The notes below the pieces were generated by a model. The model made no database searches. It worked only from the letters and a program-made list of their open reading frames with translations, and was not told the DNA's origin. The position numbers were made by a program, and so were the translations under genes. Shown one piece after another: positions 1-10,731 of a stretch of 64,000 nucleotides of DNA. Within the stretch, counting starts at the first letter, position 1. Each line of letters opens with the position of its first letter. The stretch lies in the NCBI GenBank assembly GCA_016708585.1, contig JADJFK010000010.1, positions 62,001-126,000 on the forward strand, written 5' to 3'. The stretch is from Sulfuritalea sp. (GTDB lineage Bacteria; Pseudomonadota; Gammaproteobacteria; Burkholderiales; Rhodocyclaceae).

Positions 1-50
1 CGCAGGACTTCGGGACCGCCCGGGGCGTGAAAACGGATGGCGTGGCTCAT
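1..50 (-). CDS. Quinone oxidoreductase, N-terminal fragment (partial)
   Basis: The minus strand opens with ATG at 50 and reads MSHAIRFHAPGGPEVLR before leaving the window. This matches the conserved N-terminus of zinc-independent NADPH:quinone oxidoreductases (QorA type, MDR superfamily), which reduce quinones with NADPH in the cytoplasm. A good ribosome binding site (GAGGTGA) lies about 4 bases before the ATG. The gene lies downstream of maeB on the same strand with a 91-bp gap. Only 16 codons are visible, so the family call rests on the GGPEVL motif alone. Confidence 0.7.
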   Translation of the reverse strand, partial: MSHAIRFHAPGGPEVL

Positions 51-141
51 GGGTTCACCTCGATGGACGGGAAAGTCCCGCACGCTACCCCGAGCCGGGG
101 AAAAATTCAACCTCGGCCGGGTTCAAGGCGCCCCAAGCCGT

Positions 142-2439
<2,298 letters not shown>

Positions 2440-2535
2440 GGTCATCCTCCGGCATATTTTTTTGGTAAGCCGTGCATGATAGGTCATGCATGCTGACAGC
2501 ACCATTACGGAAATCCACGACGATGGGGGCGAAGG

Positions 2536-2541
2536 TAGAAT
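2536..2541 (+). promoter_or_regulatory. Possible -10 box for the ParA-like gene
   Basis: TAGAAT preceded by GG and followed by CCGCC lies 30 bp upstream of the ATG at 2571. The same GG-TAnAAT-CCGC arrangement recurs before several other genes here. No convincing -35 hexamer is visible at the usual distance. Confidence 0.35.
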
Positions 2542-2570
2542 CCGCCGCAATTTTCTTCCACGGAGGCAGC

Positions 2571-3377
2571 ATGAAGCGCGTTGTATTCAATCAAAAAGGC
2601 GGCGTCGGCAAGAGCACCATCACCTGCAACCTGGCGGCCATCGCGGCCGCGCGCGGCGCCCGCACCCTGGTTATCGACCTCGACCCGCAGGCCAATTCGA
2701 CCCAGTACCTGCTGGGCGAAGCGGCGCAAAACCTCGAACTCACGGCCAATGAATTCTTCGACCAGATGCTCTCCTTCAAGCTGCGCCCGCTGCCGACCGG
2801 GGACTTCATCGCCGCCACGCCCTTCGAGAACCTCTCCATCCTGCCCTCCGGCCCGGCGCTGGAAGAACTGCAGGCCAAGCTCGAATCGCGTTACAAGATC
2901 TACAAGCTGCGCGAGGCGCTCGATGCGCTGGAAGGCTACGACGAAATATGGATCGACACGCCGCCGGCGCTGCACTTCTACACCCGCTCGGCGCTGATCG
3001 CCGCCGACGCCTGCCTGATCCCCTTCGACTGCGACGAGTTCGCGCGCCGCGCGCTCTACAGCCTGCTCGACAACGTCAATGAAATCCGCGCCGACCACAA
3101 CGCCGGCCTCGAAGTCGAAGGCATCGTCATCAACCAGTTCCAGGCCCGCGCCAGCCTGCCGCAACGGATCATCGACGAGTTGCGCGAGGAAGGCCTGCCG
3201 GTGCTGGCCTCCTTCCTCTCCTCCTCGGTGAAGATCAAGGAATCGCACCAGCAGGCCAGGCCGATGATCCACCTCGACCGCGGCCACAAGCTGGCGCTGG
3301 AATTCGGCGCGCTGTTCGACGAACTCGAGGCGGCGCGGAAGGTGCGCGCCAAGGCGGCGGCGAAAAGGCGGGCCTGA
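2571..3377 (+). CDS. ParA-family ATPase
   Basis: A 268-residue deviant Walker-type ATPase of the ParA/MinD/Soj family. The N-terminus has the signature KGGVGKST (about residues 8-15), followed by IDLDPQAN (Walker A') and WIDTPPA. Such proteins bind ATP and DNA non-specifically and position chromosomes, plasmids or protein complexes. No parB partner or parS-like repeat is adjacent, so this is more likely an orphan ParA than the chromosomal parA. Start chosen at 2571, with GGAGG 5-6 bases upstream. The C-terminus ends in a basic Lys/Arg/Ala tail. It runs convergently into the flippase gene with an 8-bp gap. Confidence 0.9.
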   Translation: MKRVVFNQKGGVGKSTITCNLAAIAAARGARTLVIDLDPQANSTQYLLGEAAQNLELTANEFFDQMLSFKLRPLPTGDFIAATPFENLSILPSGPALEELQAKLESRYKIYKLREALDALEGYDEIWIDTPPALHFYTRSALIAADACLIPFDCDEFARRALYSLLDNVNEIRADHNAGLEVEGIVINQFQARASLPQRIIDELREEGLPVLASFLSSSVKIKESHQQARPMIHLDRGHKLALEFGALFDELEAARKVRAKAAAKRRA

Positions 3378-3385
3378 GCGCCCCG

Positions 3386-4621
3386 TCAGGCGGCGAAGTG
3401 CCGCCGCAGCGCCCAGGCGTTGAAGGCGGCATAGGCAGCGTAAGCCAGCATCCAGGCCGCCCCGGTCGCCGCCAGCGAGAGCGGGCCGGGCAGCAGGAAC
3501 AGCAGCGCAGCGAACAGCGGCAGCGACAGCAGTTCGCCGGCGGTCACGGCCCAGCCGGCGCCGCGCGCGAAGAGGCCGCAGAGGAAAATCCACGACACCA
3601 TGCGCAGGGCGTCGCCGGCAAAGAAGGCGATCGCGTCGACCCGCCCTGCGGGCAGGCCCTCGCGGTAGAGCAGGGCCAGCGCCTGCGGCAGCAGCAGCCA
3701 CAGCAGGCCCAGCGCCAGCAGCGCGGGCAGGACCACCTGGCGCGCCGCGGCGCGCAGCTCCGCGCCGAAGCCGGCCCGGTCGCGCGCCGCCGCCAGTCGC
3801 GGCAGGAAGTGGGCGTTGAGCAGGCCCGAGGCGATGGCCGTGATCCATTCGCTGCTGCGCCACAGCGCCTGGACCACGCCGGCGAGCTCCCACGAGGCGG
3901 CAGACGCGATCTGCAGGCGCGCCACGGCCGTCGCCGCCGGGCTCAGGATGCCGATGGCGATCCCGGCGACGACGAAGGGGCGCAGGCCGTGGCCGGCGCC
4001 CAGCGCCTCCCGCCAGGAGCCTTCGCCGCCCAGCAGCCGCAGGGTCAGGACGAGGCCCAGCGCGGCCTGGGTGCCGAGCAGCGCCGCCAGTTCGCCGCCC
4101 GGCGCGGCAAGGCACAAGGCCAGCAGCGGTCCCGCCAGGAAGAGCGAAGCAACCGCGGTGGCGCGGCCCGGCTGGCCGCAGCCGAGCAGCCAGGCGATGA
4201 GCATGCCCGGCGCGACCGCAAGCCAGCCGGCGCCCAGTGCCGGCAGCAGCAGCCCGGCCAGCGGTGGCGGCAGGGGCAGCAGCCAGCCGCCCGCTGCCAG
4301 GCCGGCGGCAAGCAGCAGGCAGGCGCCGGAGAGCAGCAAGCCCAGGCGCACGGCATCGCCCAAAAGTCGGCGCTGGCGGGACGGCGCCACGGCGGCGACG
4401 CGGCCGGTGAGGCCGATGCCGATGCCGGCCAGGGCGACGCCGGCGACGCTGTCGACCAGGCTGCCCAGCTGCGCCCAGTGCGCCACCAGTTCGGCGCCGC
4501 CGCGCAAGACCAGCGCCTTGTCGATCAGTGCGCGGCCGAGCAGGCCGACCAGCACGAAGCCCAGCGCCGGCAGCAGGTGCGTCCGGGCGGGAATGTCGCC
4601 GGGCGCCGGGGCGAGCGTCAC
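3386..4621 (-). CDS. Polysaccharide flippase-like membrane protein
   Basis: A 411-residue, very hydrophobic protein with roughly 11-12 predicted membrane spans and an Ala/Leu-rich composition. It resembles the MOP/MVF superfamily (Wzx/MurJ-like lipid-linked oligosaccharide flippases); the WRSSEWITAIASG stretch recalls WzxE-type proteins. It would move a lipid-linked sugar across the inner membrane. Its start overlaps the stop of the upstream aminotransferase gene by 4 bases (ATGA), so the two are probably translated together. Substrate unknown. Several glycosyltransferase genes occur elsewhere in the window but are not linked to it. Confidence 0.65.
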   Translation of the reverse strand: MTLAPAPGDIPARTHLLPALGFVLVGLLGRALIDKALVLRGGAELVAHWAQLGSLVDSVAGVALAGIGIGLTGRVAAVAPSRQRRLLGDAVRLGLLLSGACLLLAAGLAAGGWLLPLPPPLAGLLLPALGAGWLAVAPGMLIAWLLGCGQPGRATAVASLFLAGPLLALCLAAPGGELAALLGTQAALGLVLTLRLLGGEGSWREALGAGHGLRPFVVAGIAIGILSPAATAVARLQIASAASWELAGVVQALWRSSEWITAIASGLLNAHFLPRLAAARDRAGFGAELRAAARQVVLPALLALGLLWLLLPQALALLYREGLPAGRVDAIAFFAGDALRMVSWIFLCGLFARGAGWAVTAGELLSLPLFAALLFLLPGPLSLAATGAAWMLAYAAYAAFNAWALRRHFAA

Positions 4622-5745
4622 GCCAGGCGGTCGAGCGCCTGCCTCAGCGTCGCCACGGTGCGCTCGACGTTGCCCAGCTTGTCGAGGCCGAACAGGCCCA
4701 GGCGAAAGCTGCGGAAGGCCGCCGGTTCATCGCATTGCAGGGGCACCCCGGCGGCGGCCTGCAGGCCGAGGGCGACGAACTTCTGCGCCGACTGGATCTC
4801 GGGATCGGTGGTATAGCTGACGACCACGCCGGGGGCCTCGAATCCCGCGCCGGCGACGGATGGGAAACCGCGCCCGGCGAGCAGCGCGCGCACCTTGCGC
4901 CCGAGTTCCCATTGCTGGCCGCGGGCGACATCGAAACCGCGGGCCTCGGTCTCGCGCATGGCGTTGCGCACGGCGCGCAGCGCATCGGTGGGCAGCGTCG
5001 CGTGGTAGGCGTGGCCGCCCTTTTCGTAGGTTTCCATGATCTGCAACCACTTCTTCAGGTCGCAGGCGAAGCTGGAACTGGTGGTGTCGGCAAGGCGCGC
5101 CAGCGCGCGTTCGCCCAGGCCGACCAGGCCGGCGCAGGACGGACCGCTCCAGCCCTTTTGCGGCGCGCTGATCAGGACGTCGACGCCCGTCGCGCGCATG
5201 TCCACCCACAGCGCGCCGGAGGCGATGCAGTCGAGCACGAACAGTCCATCGACTTCGCGCACCGCCGCCGCCACGGCCTGCAGGTAGTCGTCGGGCAGGA
5301 CGATGCCGGCGGCGGTCTCGACATGCGGCGCGAAAACCACGGCAGGCCGCTTTTCGCGGATCGCGCCGACCACCTCGTCGATCGGCGCCGGGACGAACGG
5401 CGCCTGGTCGCCGGCGCCGTCGCGTCGCGCCTTGAGCACCGTGGTGGCGGCGGCAATCCGGCCCATGTCGAGGATCTGCGACCAGCGGAAGCTGAACCAG
5501 CCGTTGCGCAGCACCAGGCAGTCGCGGCCGCCGGCGAACTGGCGCGCCACGGCCTCCATGGCATAGGTGCCGCCGCCGGGAACCACGGCGACGGCGTCGG
5601 CGGCATAGGCACGGCGCAGGGTGCCGGCGATGTCGCGCATGACTTCCTGGAATGCCTGCGACATGTGGTTGAGGGCACGGTCGGTATAAACCACCGAATA
5701 TTCGAGCAGGCCGTCGGGATCGACGGTGTTCAGCAGGCCGGGCAT
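4618..5745 (-). CDS. Class V PLP-dependent aminotransferase
   Basis: A 375-residue fold-type I aminotransferase of class V (serine/alanine-glyoxylate/aspartate aminotransferase group). It shows the glycine-rich cofactor segment VPGGGTYAMEAVARQF (about 55-70), the LDCIASGALW aspartate region and a likely Schiff-base lysine in SAPQKGWSG (near residue 195). The first residues (MPGLLNTVDPDGLLEYSVVY) differ from the usual GPGP entrance of AGAT enzymes. The substrate cannot be set from sequence. It overlaps the flippase gene by 4 bases and lies 42 bp downstream of the SDR gene, suggesting one minus-strand operon. Confidence 0.8.
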   Translation of the reverse strand: MPGLLNTVDPDGLLEYSVVYTDRALNHMSQAFQEVMRDIAGTLRRAYAADAVAVVPGGGTYAMEAVARQFAGGRDCLVLRNGWFSFRWSQILDMGRIAAATTVLKARRDGAGDQAPFVPAPIDEVVGAIREKRPAVVFAPHVETAAGIVLPDDYLQAVAAAVREVDGLFVLDCIASGALWVDMRATGVDVLISAPQKGWSGPSCAGLVGLGERALARLADTTSSSFACDLKKWLQIMETYEKGGHAYHATLPTDALRAVRNAMRETEARGFDVARGQQWELGRKVRALLAGRGFPSVAGAGFEAPGVVVSYTTDPEIQSAQKFVALGLQAAAGVPLQCDEPAAFRSFRLGLFGLDKLGNVERTVATLRQALDRLA

Positions 5746-5787
5746 GGACGACTCCAGGAAGGGGGATGCGGGGTTTTCCCGATGATT

Positions 5788-6567
5788 CTAAAAGGTTCCG
5801 GGGTAGGCGCCACCGTCGAGCAGCCAGTTCTGCCCGGTGATGAAGCCGGCCTGCGCCGAGCACAACCAGGCGCAGGCGGCGCCGAATTCCTCCGGATCGC
5901 CGATACGGCCGGCCGGGATCGTGGCCACCCGCTCGGCCAGCACCTGCTCGTAGGGCACGCCACGCGCCTTCGCCTGGCCCCCGATCACCGTGGCGATGCG
6001 GTCGGTGTCGAAGAAGCCGGGCAGCAGGTTGTTGATCGTCACGTTGTGGGCGACGGTCTTGCGCGCCAGTCCGGCAACGAAACCGGTCAGGCCGGAGCGA
6101 GCGCCGTTGGACAGGCCCAGCACGTCGATCGGCGCCTTGACCGCGCCCGAGGTGATGTTCACGATGCGGCCGAACCTGCGCGCGATCATGCCGTCGACGG
6201 TGGCCTTGATCAGCTCGATCGGCGCCAGCATGTTGGCGTCGAGCGCCGCCAGCCAGTCGTCGCGCGACCAGTCGCGAAAGTCGCCCGGCGGCGGGCCGCC
6301 GGCGTTGTTGACCAGGATGTCGGGCTGCGGGCAGGCGGCCAGTGCCGCCGCGCGCCCTTGTGCAGTGACGATGTCGGCCGCCACGGTGACGACCGTGGCG
6401 CCGGTCGCGGCGCGAATATCGGCCGCCGTCCTCTCCAGCGCCTCGGCGCCGCGCGCGACGAGCGTCACGCGCGCGCCCTCGCGCGCCAGCGCAAACGCGC
6501 AGCCGCGGCCCAGTCCCTTGCTCGATGCGCACACCAGCGCGCTGCGTCCATGCAATCCGAGGTCCAC
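5788..6567 (-). CDS. SDR-family oxidoreductase lacking the catalytic tyrosine
   Basis: A 259-residue short-chain dehydrogenase/reductase fold protein. The NAD(P)-binding motif is CASSKGLGRG, followed by NNAGG. At the catalytic site, where classical enzymes have Ser...Tyr-x-x-x-Lys, it has ITSGAVKAPIDVLGLSNGAR: the serine is kept, but Tyr and Lys are replaced by Ser and Arg. A subgroup of FabG-like SDRs shares this LSNGAR motif. Start chosen at the GTG at 6567 because AAAGGAAAG precedes it and homologues usually begin MDLGL; an ATG at 6594 is also in frame. Head of the minus-strand operon with the aminotransferase. Confidence 0.8.
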   Translation of the reverse strand: MDLGLHGRSALVCASSKGLGRGCAFALAREGARVTLVARGAEALERTAADIRAATGATVVTVAADIVTAQGRAAALAACPQPDILVNNAGGPPPGDFRDWSRDDWLAALDANMLAPIELIKATVDGMIARRFGRIVNITSGAVKAPIDVLGLSNGARSGLTGFVAGLARKTVAHNVTINNLLPGFFDTDRIATVIGGQAKARGVPYEQVLAERVATIPAGRIGDPEEFGAACAWLCSAQAGFITGQNWLLDGGAYPGTF

Positions 6568-6627
6568 CGCTTTCCTTTCCCCATTGCGGAACACGTATCA
6601 TAGCGGCTCCCGTCCCCGGCCGAACCC

Positions 6628-7887
6628 ATGTCACGCATCAATCGCATCGTCCTCTACCGCCTGCTCGCCGCCTGGGTGGTCATCTCCCTGCTGATCGGCG
6701 TCGCCGTCTCATGGCTGGGCGTGCGCAAGATCGATCGCGAGCTGGTAACGCTGGCGACCGCGGAGATGAAAAAATTCGCCATGGCGAACAGCGCGCTGTC
6801 GCAACAACCCGCAGCGGTGCGCAGCGTGCTGGACCTATCCGCCAGCCAGGCCATCCGCGAACATTTCATCGTCGGCGAGTTCCAGGACCGCGATCGCCGC
6901 AAGCTGGCCACCGCAATCAATCCCCTGCATGCCGCCATGACCCCGGAAGTCGAGCGCCAGGCCGCCGGCTCTCCGCTCGATCGCGAAACGCATTTCAGGA
7001 AGTTCAGCGCCGACGGCCAGAGCTGGTTGCGCGTGCGGGTGCGGCTGGACGAAGCGGAAGCTGCCGGCACCCGATATTTCGAGGGTGCATTCCTGATCGA
7101 TCCGGAGTTGCTGGGGCGGCTGCGCAACGACCTGGTGGCGACGCTGCTGGTCGCCCTGATCGCGGTGACCCTGACCACCCTTTGCCTGTATCCCATCATC
7201 CTGGCGCTGAATCGCGACGTGGTGCGACGCTCGCGCGACCTGCTCGCCGGCAACATCGAGCTGATGGAAGTCATCGGCTCCGCGGTCGCCAAGCGCGACT
7301 CCGCCACCAGCATGCACAACTATCGCGTCGCCACCTATGCGGTAAGGCTGGGGGAAGCCCTTGACCTCGGGCGCGACCAGATGTGCGACCTGATCGCCGG
7401 CGCCTTTCTCCATGACGTCGGCAAGATCGGCATCAGCGACAGCATCCTGCTCAAGCCCGCCGAACTCGACCCGCAGGAATCGGAGGTCATGAAGACGCAC
7501 GTCTCGCTGGGCGTCGATATCCTCAAGAAATCGAACTGGCTGCTGAAGGCCAGGGACGTGGTCGAGTACCACCACGAACGATACGACGGCAGCGGCTACT
7601 GCAAGGGGCTCTCCGGCGACGACATACCGCTGCTGGCCCGCATCTTCGCCGTGGTCGACGTGTTCGACGCCCTGACGTCGGTGCGCCCCTACAAGCAGGC
7701 CCATTCATTCGCCGAGGCCATATCGGTGATCGAGCGCGGCGCCGGAACCTACTTCGACCCGCGGCTGGCGAAGGCCTTCTGTGCCATCGCCGAACCCCTG
7801 TACCGCGAGACCCGCGACGTCCCCGATGCCGAGGTCGAACTGCGCCTGCAGGAAATCATCGGGAAATACTTCTTCGCCGCGACCTGA
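6628..7887 (+). CDS. Membrane-anchored HD-GYP domain protein
   Basis: A 419-residue protein with two membrane spans (about 10-32 and 165-190) enclosing a periplasmic sensor-like segment, then a cytoplasmic HD-GYP domain. Visible metal-site motifs are FLHDVGKIG, MKTHVSLG, YHHERYDGSG and VVDVFDALTSVRPYK. HD-GYP enzymes hydrolyse cyclic di-GMP. The family GYP triplet reads GYC here (DGSGYCKG), while the metal-binding His/Asp residues appear intact, so activity is plausible but not certain. It is divergent from the SDR gene. Confidence 0.9.
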   Translation: MSRINRIVLYRLLAAWVVISLLIGVAVSWLGVRKIDRELVTLATAEMKKFAMANSALSQQPAAVRSVLDLSASQAIREHFIVGEFQDRDRRKLATAINPLHAAMTPEVERQAAGSPLDRETHFRKFSADGQSWLRVRVRLDEAEAAGTRYFEGAFLIDPELLGRLRNDLVATLLVALIAVTLTTLCLYPIILALNRDVVRRSRDLLAGNIELMEVIGSAVAKRDSATSMHNYRVATYAVRLGEALDLGRDQMCDLIAGAFLHDVGKIGISDSILLKPAELDPQESEVMKTHVSLGVDILKKSNWLLKARDVVEYHHERYDGSGYCKGLSGDDIPLLARIFAVVDVFDALTSVRPYKQAHSFAEAISVIERGAGTYFDPRLAKAFCAIAEPLYRETRDVPDAEVELRLQEIIGKYFFAAT

Positions 7888-7939
7888 CAAAACCCGCGGC
7901 CGGATGCAGGAACCGCTGCGTCGTTTCGCCCGGGGCGGG

Positions 7940-10120
7940 TCAGGCAGCTTCCAGCTTTGCCACGGCGAGCGCCAGCCATTTCATGCCGGCGACGCCGAAA
8001 TTGACCTGAACCCGCGCGTCCGTCCCCCCGCCTTCGGCATTGACGATGACACCGAGGCCGAACTTGGGATGCATCACGCTTTGCCCGATGCGGAAGCCGC
8101 TGCCGCCCGACGATTCGCTGCGGCGCGGTGTGCTGCCGAAAGAAGTCGGTGCTGACGGGACGGCGAAACCGCCCCTGCCGGCGCGCGGCGTCAGCCATTT
8201 GACGAGTTCCTCGGGTACTTCGTCGAGGAAGCGCGAGGGCAGGTTGTAGCGCGTCTGGCCGTGCAGCATGCGGGTCTGGGCGAAGCTCAGGTAGAGCCGC
8301 TGCCGCGCGCGGGTGACGGCGACGTACATCAGTCGCCGCTCCTCCTCAAGGCCCTTGTCCTCGGTCAGGGAGTTCTCATGCGGAAAGAGTCCGTCTTCGA
8401 GGCCGCTGATGAAGACCACGTTGAATTCGAGGCCCTTGGCCGAATGCACGGTCATCAGTTGCAGCGCGTCGTCGCCCTCGCCGGCCTGGTGCTCGCCGGC
8501 TTCGAGCGAGGCATGGGCCAGGAAGGAAGACAGGTCGTTGCCGAACTCGCCGGTTATCTCGCCGTCCTGGTTCGGCGTACCTTCCTCGGCGACGAAGCTG
8601 GCGGCGGCATTGATCAGTTCGTCGAGGTTGGCCAGCCGTTCCTGGCCCTCCTTCTCGTTCTGGTAATGACTGCGCAGGCCTGAGAGTTCAACGACATGGT
8701 CGACCAGTTCCGGCAGCGGCAGCTGCGCAGCGTCACGCAAGGTGACGATCAACTGCGCGAACGCGGCCAGCCTGGCGCCACCGGCGCCGGCCACCTGCGG
8801 GATCGCCGCATGCAAGCTGCTGTTGGCCGCCTTCGCCGCATCCTGCAGATTCTCCAGGCTGCGCGCGCCGATGCCGCGCGCCGGAAAATTCACCACGCGG
8901 GCAAACGCCGTGTCGTCATCGGTATTGGCGATCAGGCGCAGGTAGGCCAGCGCGTGCTTGATCTCGGCACGCTCGAAGAAGCGCAGGCCGCCATACACGC
9001 GATAGGGCAGGCCGGCATTGAACAGCGCATGTTCCAGCGCGCGCGATTGCGCGTTGCTGCGGTAAAGCAGGGCGATCTCGGCGCGCGCATGGCCGTCGCG
9101 CTGCAGGGCCTTGACCTCCTCGACGATCCAGCGCGCCTCGTCGCCGTCGGAACAGGACTCGTAGATGCGCACCGGCTCGCCGCTGCCGGCCTCGGTCCAC
9201 AGATTCTTGCCCAGCCGCGACGGGTTGTTCCTGATGATGGCATTCGCCGCGTCGAGGATGTTGCCGTGGGAGCGGTAGTTCTGTTCGAGGCGGATCAGGT
9301 TGGCGACATGGAACTCGCGCTCGAAGTCGGCCATGTTGCCCACATCCGCGCCACGGAAGGCGTAGATGGATTGATCGTCATCCCCCACGCAAAACAGGTT
9401 GGCGCCACCGCCGGCCAACAGCTTCAACCACTTGTATTGCAGCTTGTTGGTGTCTTGAAACTCATCAACCAGAATGTGGCGGAAGCGCTCCTGGTAATGC
9501 CGGCACAGCGGCTCGTTGTGCTCCAGCAGTTCGTAGGAACGCAGCAGCAGCTCGGCGAAATCGACCACGCCCTCGCGCTGGCACTGCGCCTCGTAGGCCT
9601 CGTAGAGCCCGACGCGCTTTCTCGCCCAGTCATCCCAGGCTTCCACCGCGGCGGGACGCAGGCCCTGCTCCTTCTGCGCGTTGATGAAGTGGCACAGTTC
9701 GCGTGGCGGAAACTTCTCGTCATCGACATTCAGCGATTTCAGCAGGCGCTTGACGGCGGATTGCTGGTCGGCCGAATCGAGGATCTGGAACAGCTGCGGC
9801 AGGCCGGCATCGCGATGGTGGGCGCGCAGCAAGCGGTTGCACAGGCCGTGGAAGGTGCCGATCCACATGCCCCGGATGTTGATCGGCAGCATCCCGGCCA
9901 GCCGCGTCTGCATTTCCCTGGCGGCCTTGTTGGTGAAGGTCACGGCCAGCACGCCGGGCGGCGCGACTTGGCGGTTGGAAATCAGCCAGGCGATGCGCGT
10001 GGTCAGCACCCGCGTCTTGCCCGAACCGGCGCCGGCAAGGATCAGGGCATGGACCGGCGGCAGGGTGACCGCCGCCAGCTGTGGCGCGTTGAGGTGGTCA
10101 AGCAAGGAATTCATGGACAT
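7940..10120 (-). CDS. uvrD: ATP-dependent DNA helicase, UvrD/Rep family
   Basis: A 726-residue superfamily 1A helicase that unwinds DNA 3'-5' in repair and replication restart. Motifs in order: AGAGSGKT (Walker A, about 31-38), VDEFQDTN (Walker B), GDDDQSIYAFRGA (motif III), QNYRSHG (motif IV), VHSAKGLEF (motif V) and VAVTRARQRLY (motif VI). The C-terminus has a Gly/Ser/Arg-rich linker followed by a Tudor-like domain containing MHPKFGLGVIV, typical of UvrD/PcrA. The linker is where a decayed antisense copy of the dispersed 24-bp repeat may lie (8142-8165). Rep and UvrD are hard to separate by eye; the C-terminal domain favours UvrD. Confidence 0.93.
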   Translation of the reverse strand: MSMNSLLDHLNAPQLAAVTLPPVHALILAGAGSGKTRVLTTRIAWLISNRQVAPPGVLAVTFTNKAAREMQTRLAGMLPINIRGMWIGTFHGLCNRLLRAHHRDAGLPQLFQILDSADQQSAVKRLLKSLNVDDEKFPPRELCHFINAQKEQGLRPAAVEAWDDWARKRVGLYEAYEAQCQREGVVDFAELLLRSYELLEHNEPLCRHYQERFRHILVDEFQDTNKLQYKWLKLLAGGGANLFCVGDDDQSIYAFRGADVGNMADFEREFHVANLIRLEQNYRSHGNILDAANAIIRNNPSRLGKNLWTEAGSGEPVRIYESCSDGDEARWIVEEVKALQRDGHARAEIALLYRSNAQSRALEHALFNAGLPYRVYGGLRFFERAEIKHALAYLRLIANTDDDTAFARVVNFPARGIGARSLENLQDAAKAANSSLHAAIPQVAGAGGARLAAFAQLIVTLRDAAQLPLPELVDHVVELSGLRSHYQNEKEGQERLANLDELINAAASFVAEEGTPNQDGEITGEFGNDLSSFLAHASLEAGEHQAGEGDDALQLMTVHSAKGLEFNVVFISGLEDGLFPHENSLTEDKGLEEERRLMYVAVTRARQRLYLSFAQTRMLHGQTRYNLPSRFLDEVPEELVKWLTPRAGRGGFAVPSAPTSFGSTPRRSESSGGSGFRIGQSVMHPKFGLGVIVNAEGGGTDARVQVNFGVAGMKWLALAVAKLEAA
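8142..8165 (+). repeat. Possible decayed copy of the dispersed 24-bp repeat
   Basis: 18 of 24 positions match the consensus, including AAGTCGG and the terminal ACGGCG. It is antisense to uvrD and falls in the low-complexity linker before the C-terminal domain, a site that tolerates change. It could be coincidence. Confidence 0.35.
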
Positions 10121-10376
10121 CGCACGGGGCCGGGCAGCCGATTATATCGAGCCGACCCGGGAGAACCGGCCAAAAGTGAGCGCTAACAGCACTCGGGAAC
10201 CTGACGCAGCTTTGCTGCGCGATATCATATTGCGTTGCATCAAAATACTTGGATTTAGAGTACTTCGCCCATATCTAAGCAGTAGAATCCGCCATGCTGC
10301 AATGCACCACGTTGTATGCCGGAAGGGCGACCCTGACTCATAAGGCCGGGGTCGCCTGACTGAAAAGGAGAACTCA

Positions 10377-10724
10377 ATGAGAAGCTACCCCAAGACACCC
10401 AAGATACTTCCCTGGCTGGCGAAGAAAGCCGGCATCAGCGAATCCCGTGCCGCCACCTTGTGGCACCAGGCGGAGCGATGGGCGGAGCACCGGGCCAAAG
10501 CCGGCTCGTCGCTCTACTTCAAGCTGGCCGTGGATCGCCTGCTGCAGTTGGCGCTCGCCGAATCCCTGCGGGCCGACGCGGCATCGTTTGGCTGGCGCCC
10601 GTGGGCGCGCGCCCAGGCCAGATTCTGGGCCCTCTCGATGCAGGCGGCTCAACACGGCTCGGCCCTCACCGACCGCGGCTGGCGGCTGATCCGTTCGACA
10701 TCCCGGCTGCACCAGCCGGGCTGA
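10377..10724 (+). CDS. Small conserved hypothetical protein
   Basis: A 115-residue soluble protein beginning MRSYPKTPKILPWLAKKAG, rich in Ala, Arg and Trp, with no signal peptide or membrane segment. The ISESRAATLWHQA stretch could form a small helical bundle. I recall similar short proteins in related betaproteobacteria but know of no function. A strong ribosome binding site (AAGGAG, 6-7 bases before ATG) supports it as a real gene. It has 256 bp of non-coding sequence upstream, where no feature is clear, and faces the FecR-domain gene tail to tail. Confidence 0.75.
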   Translation: MRSYPKTPKILPWLAKKAGISESRAATLWHQAERWAEHRAKAGSSLYFKLAVDRLLQLALAESLRADAASFGWRPWARAQARFWALSMQAAQHGSALTDRGWRLIRSTSRLHQPG

Positions 10725-10731
10725 ACACGCC

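Noticed and set aside
88..105. CCCCG-AGC-CGGGG hairpin near the maeB end as a terminator
   Set aside because: The tail is A-rich on the plus strand, so neither strand gives a hairpin followed by T-run in the needed direction.
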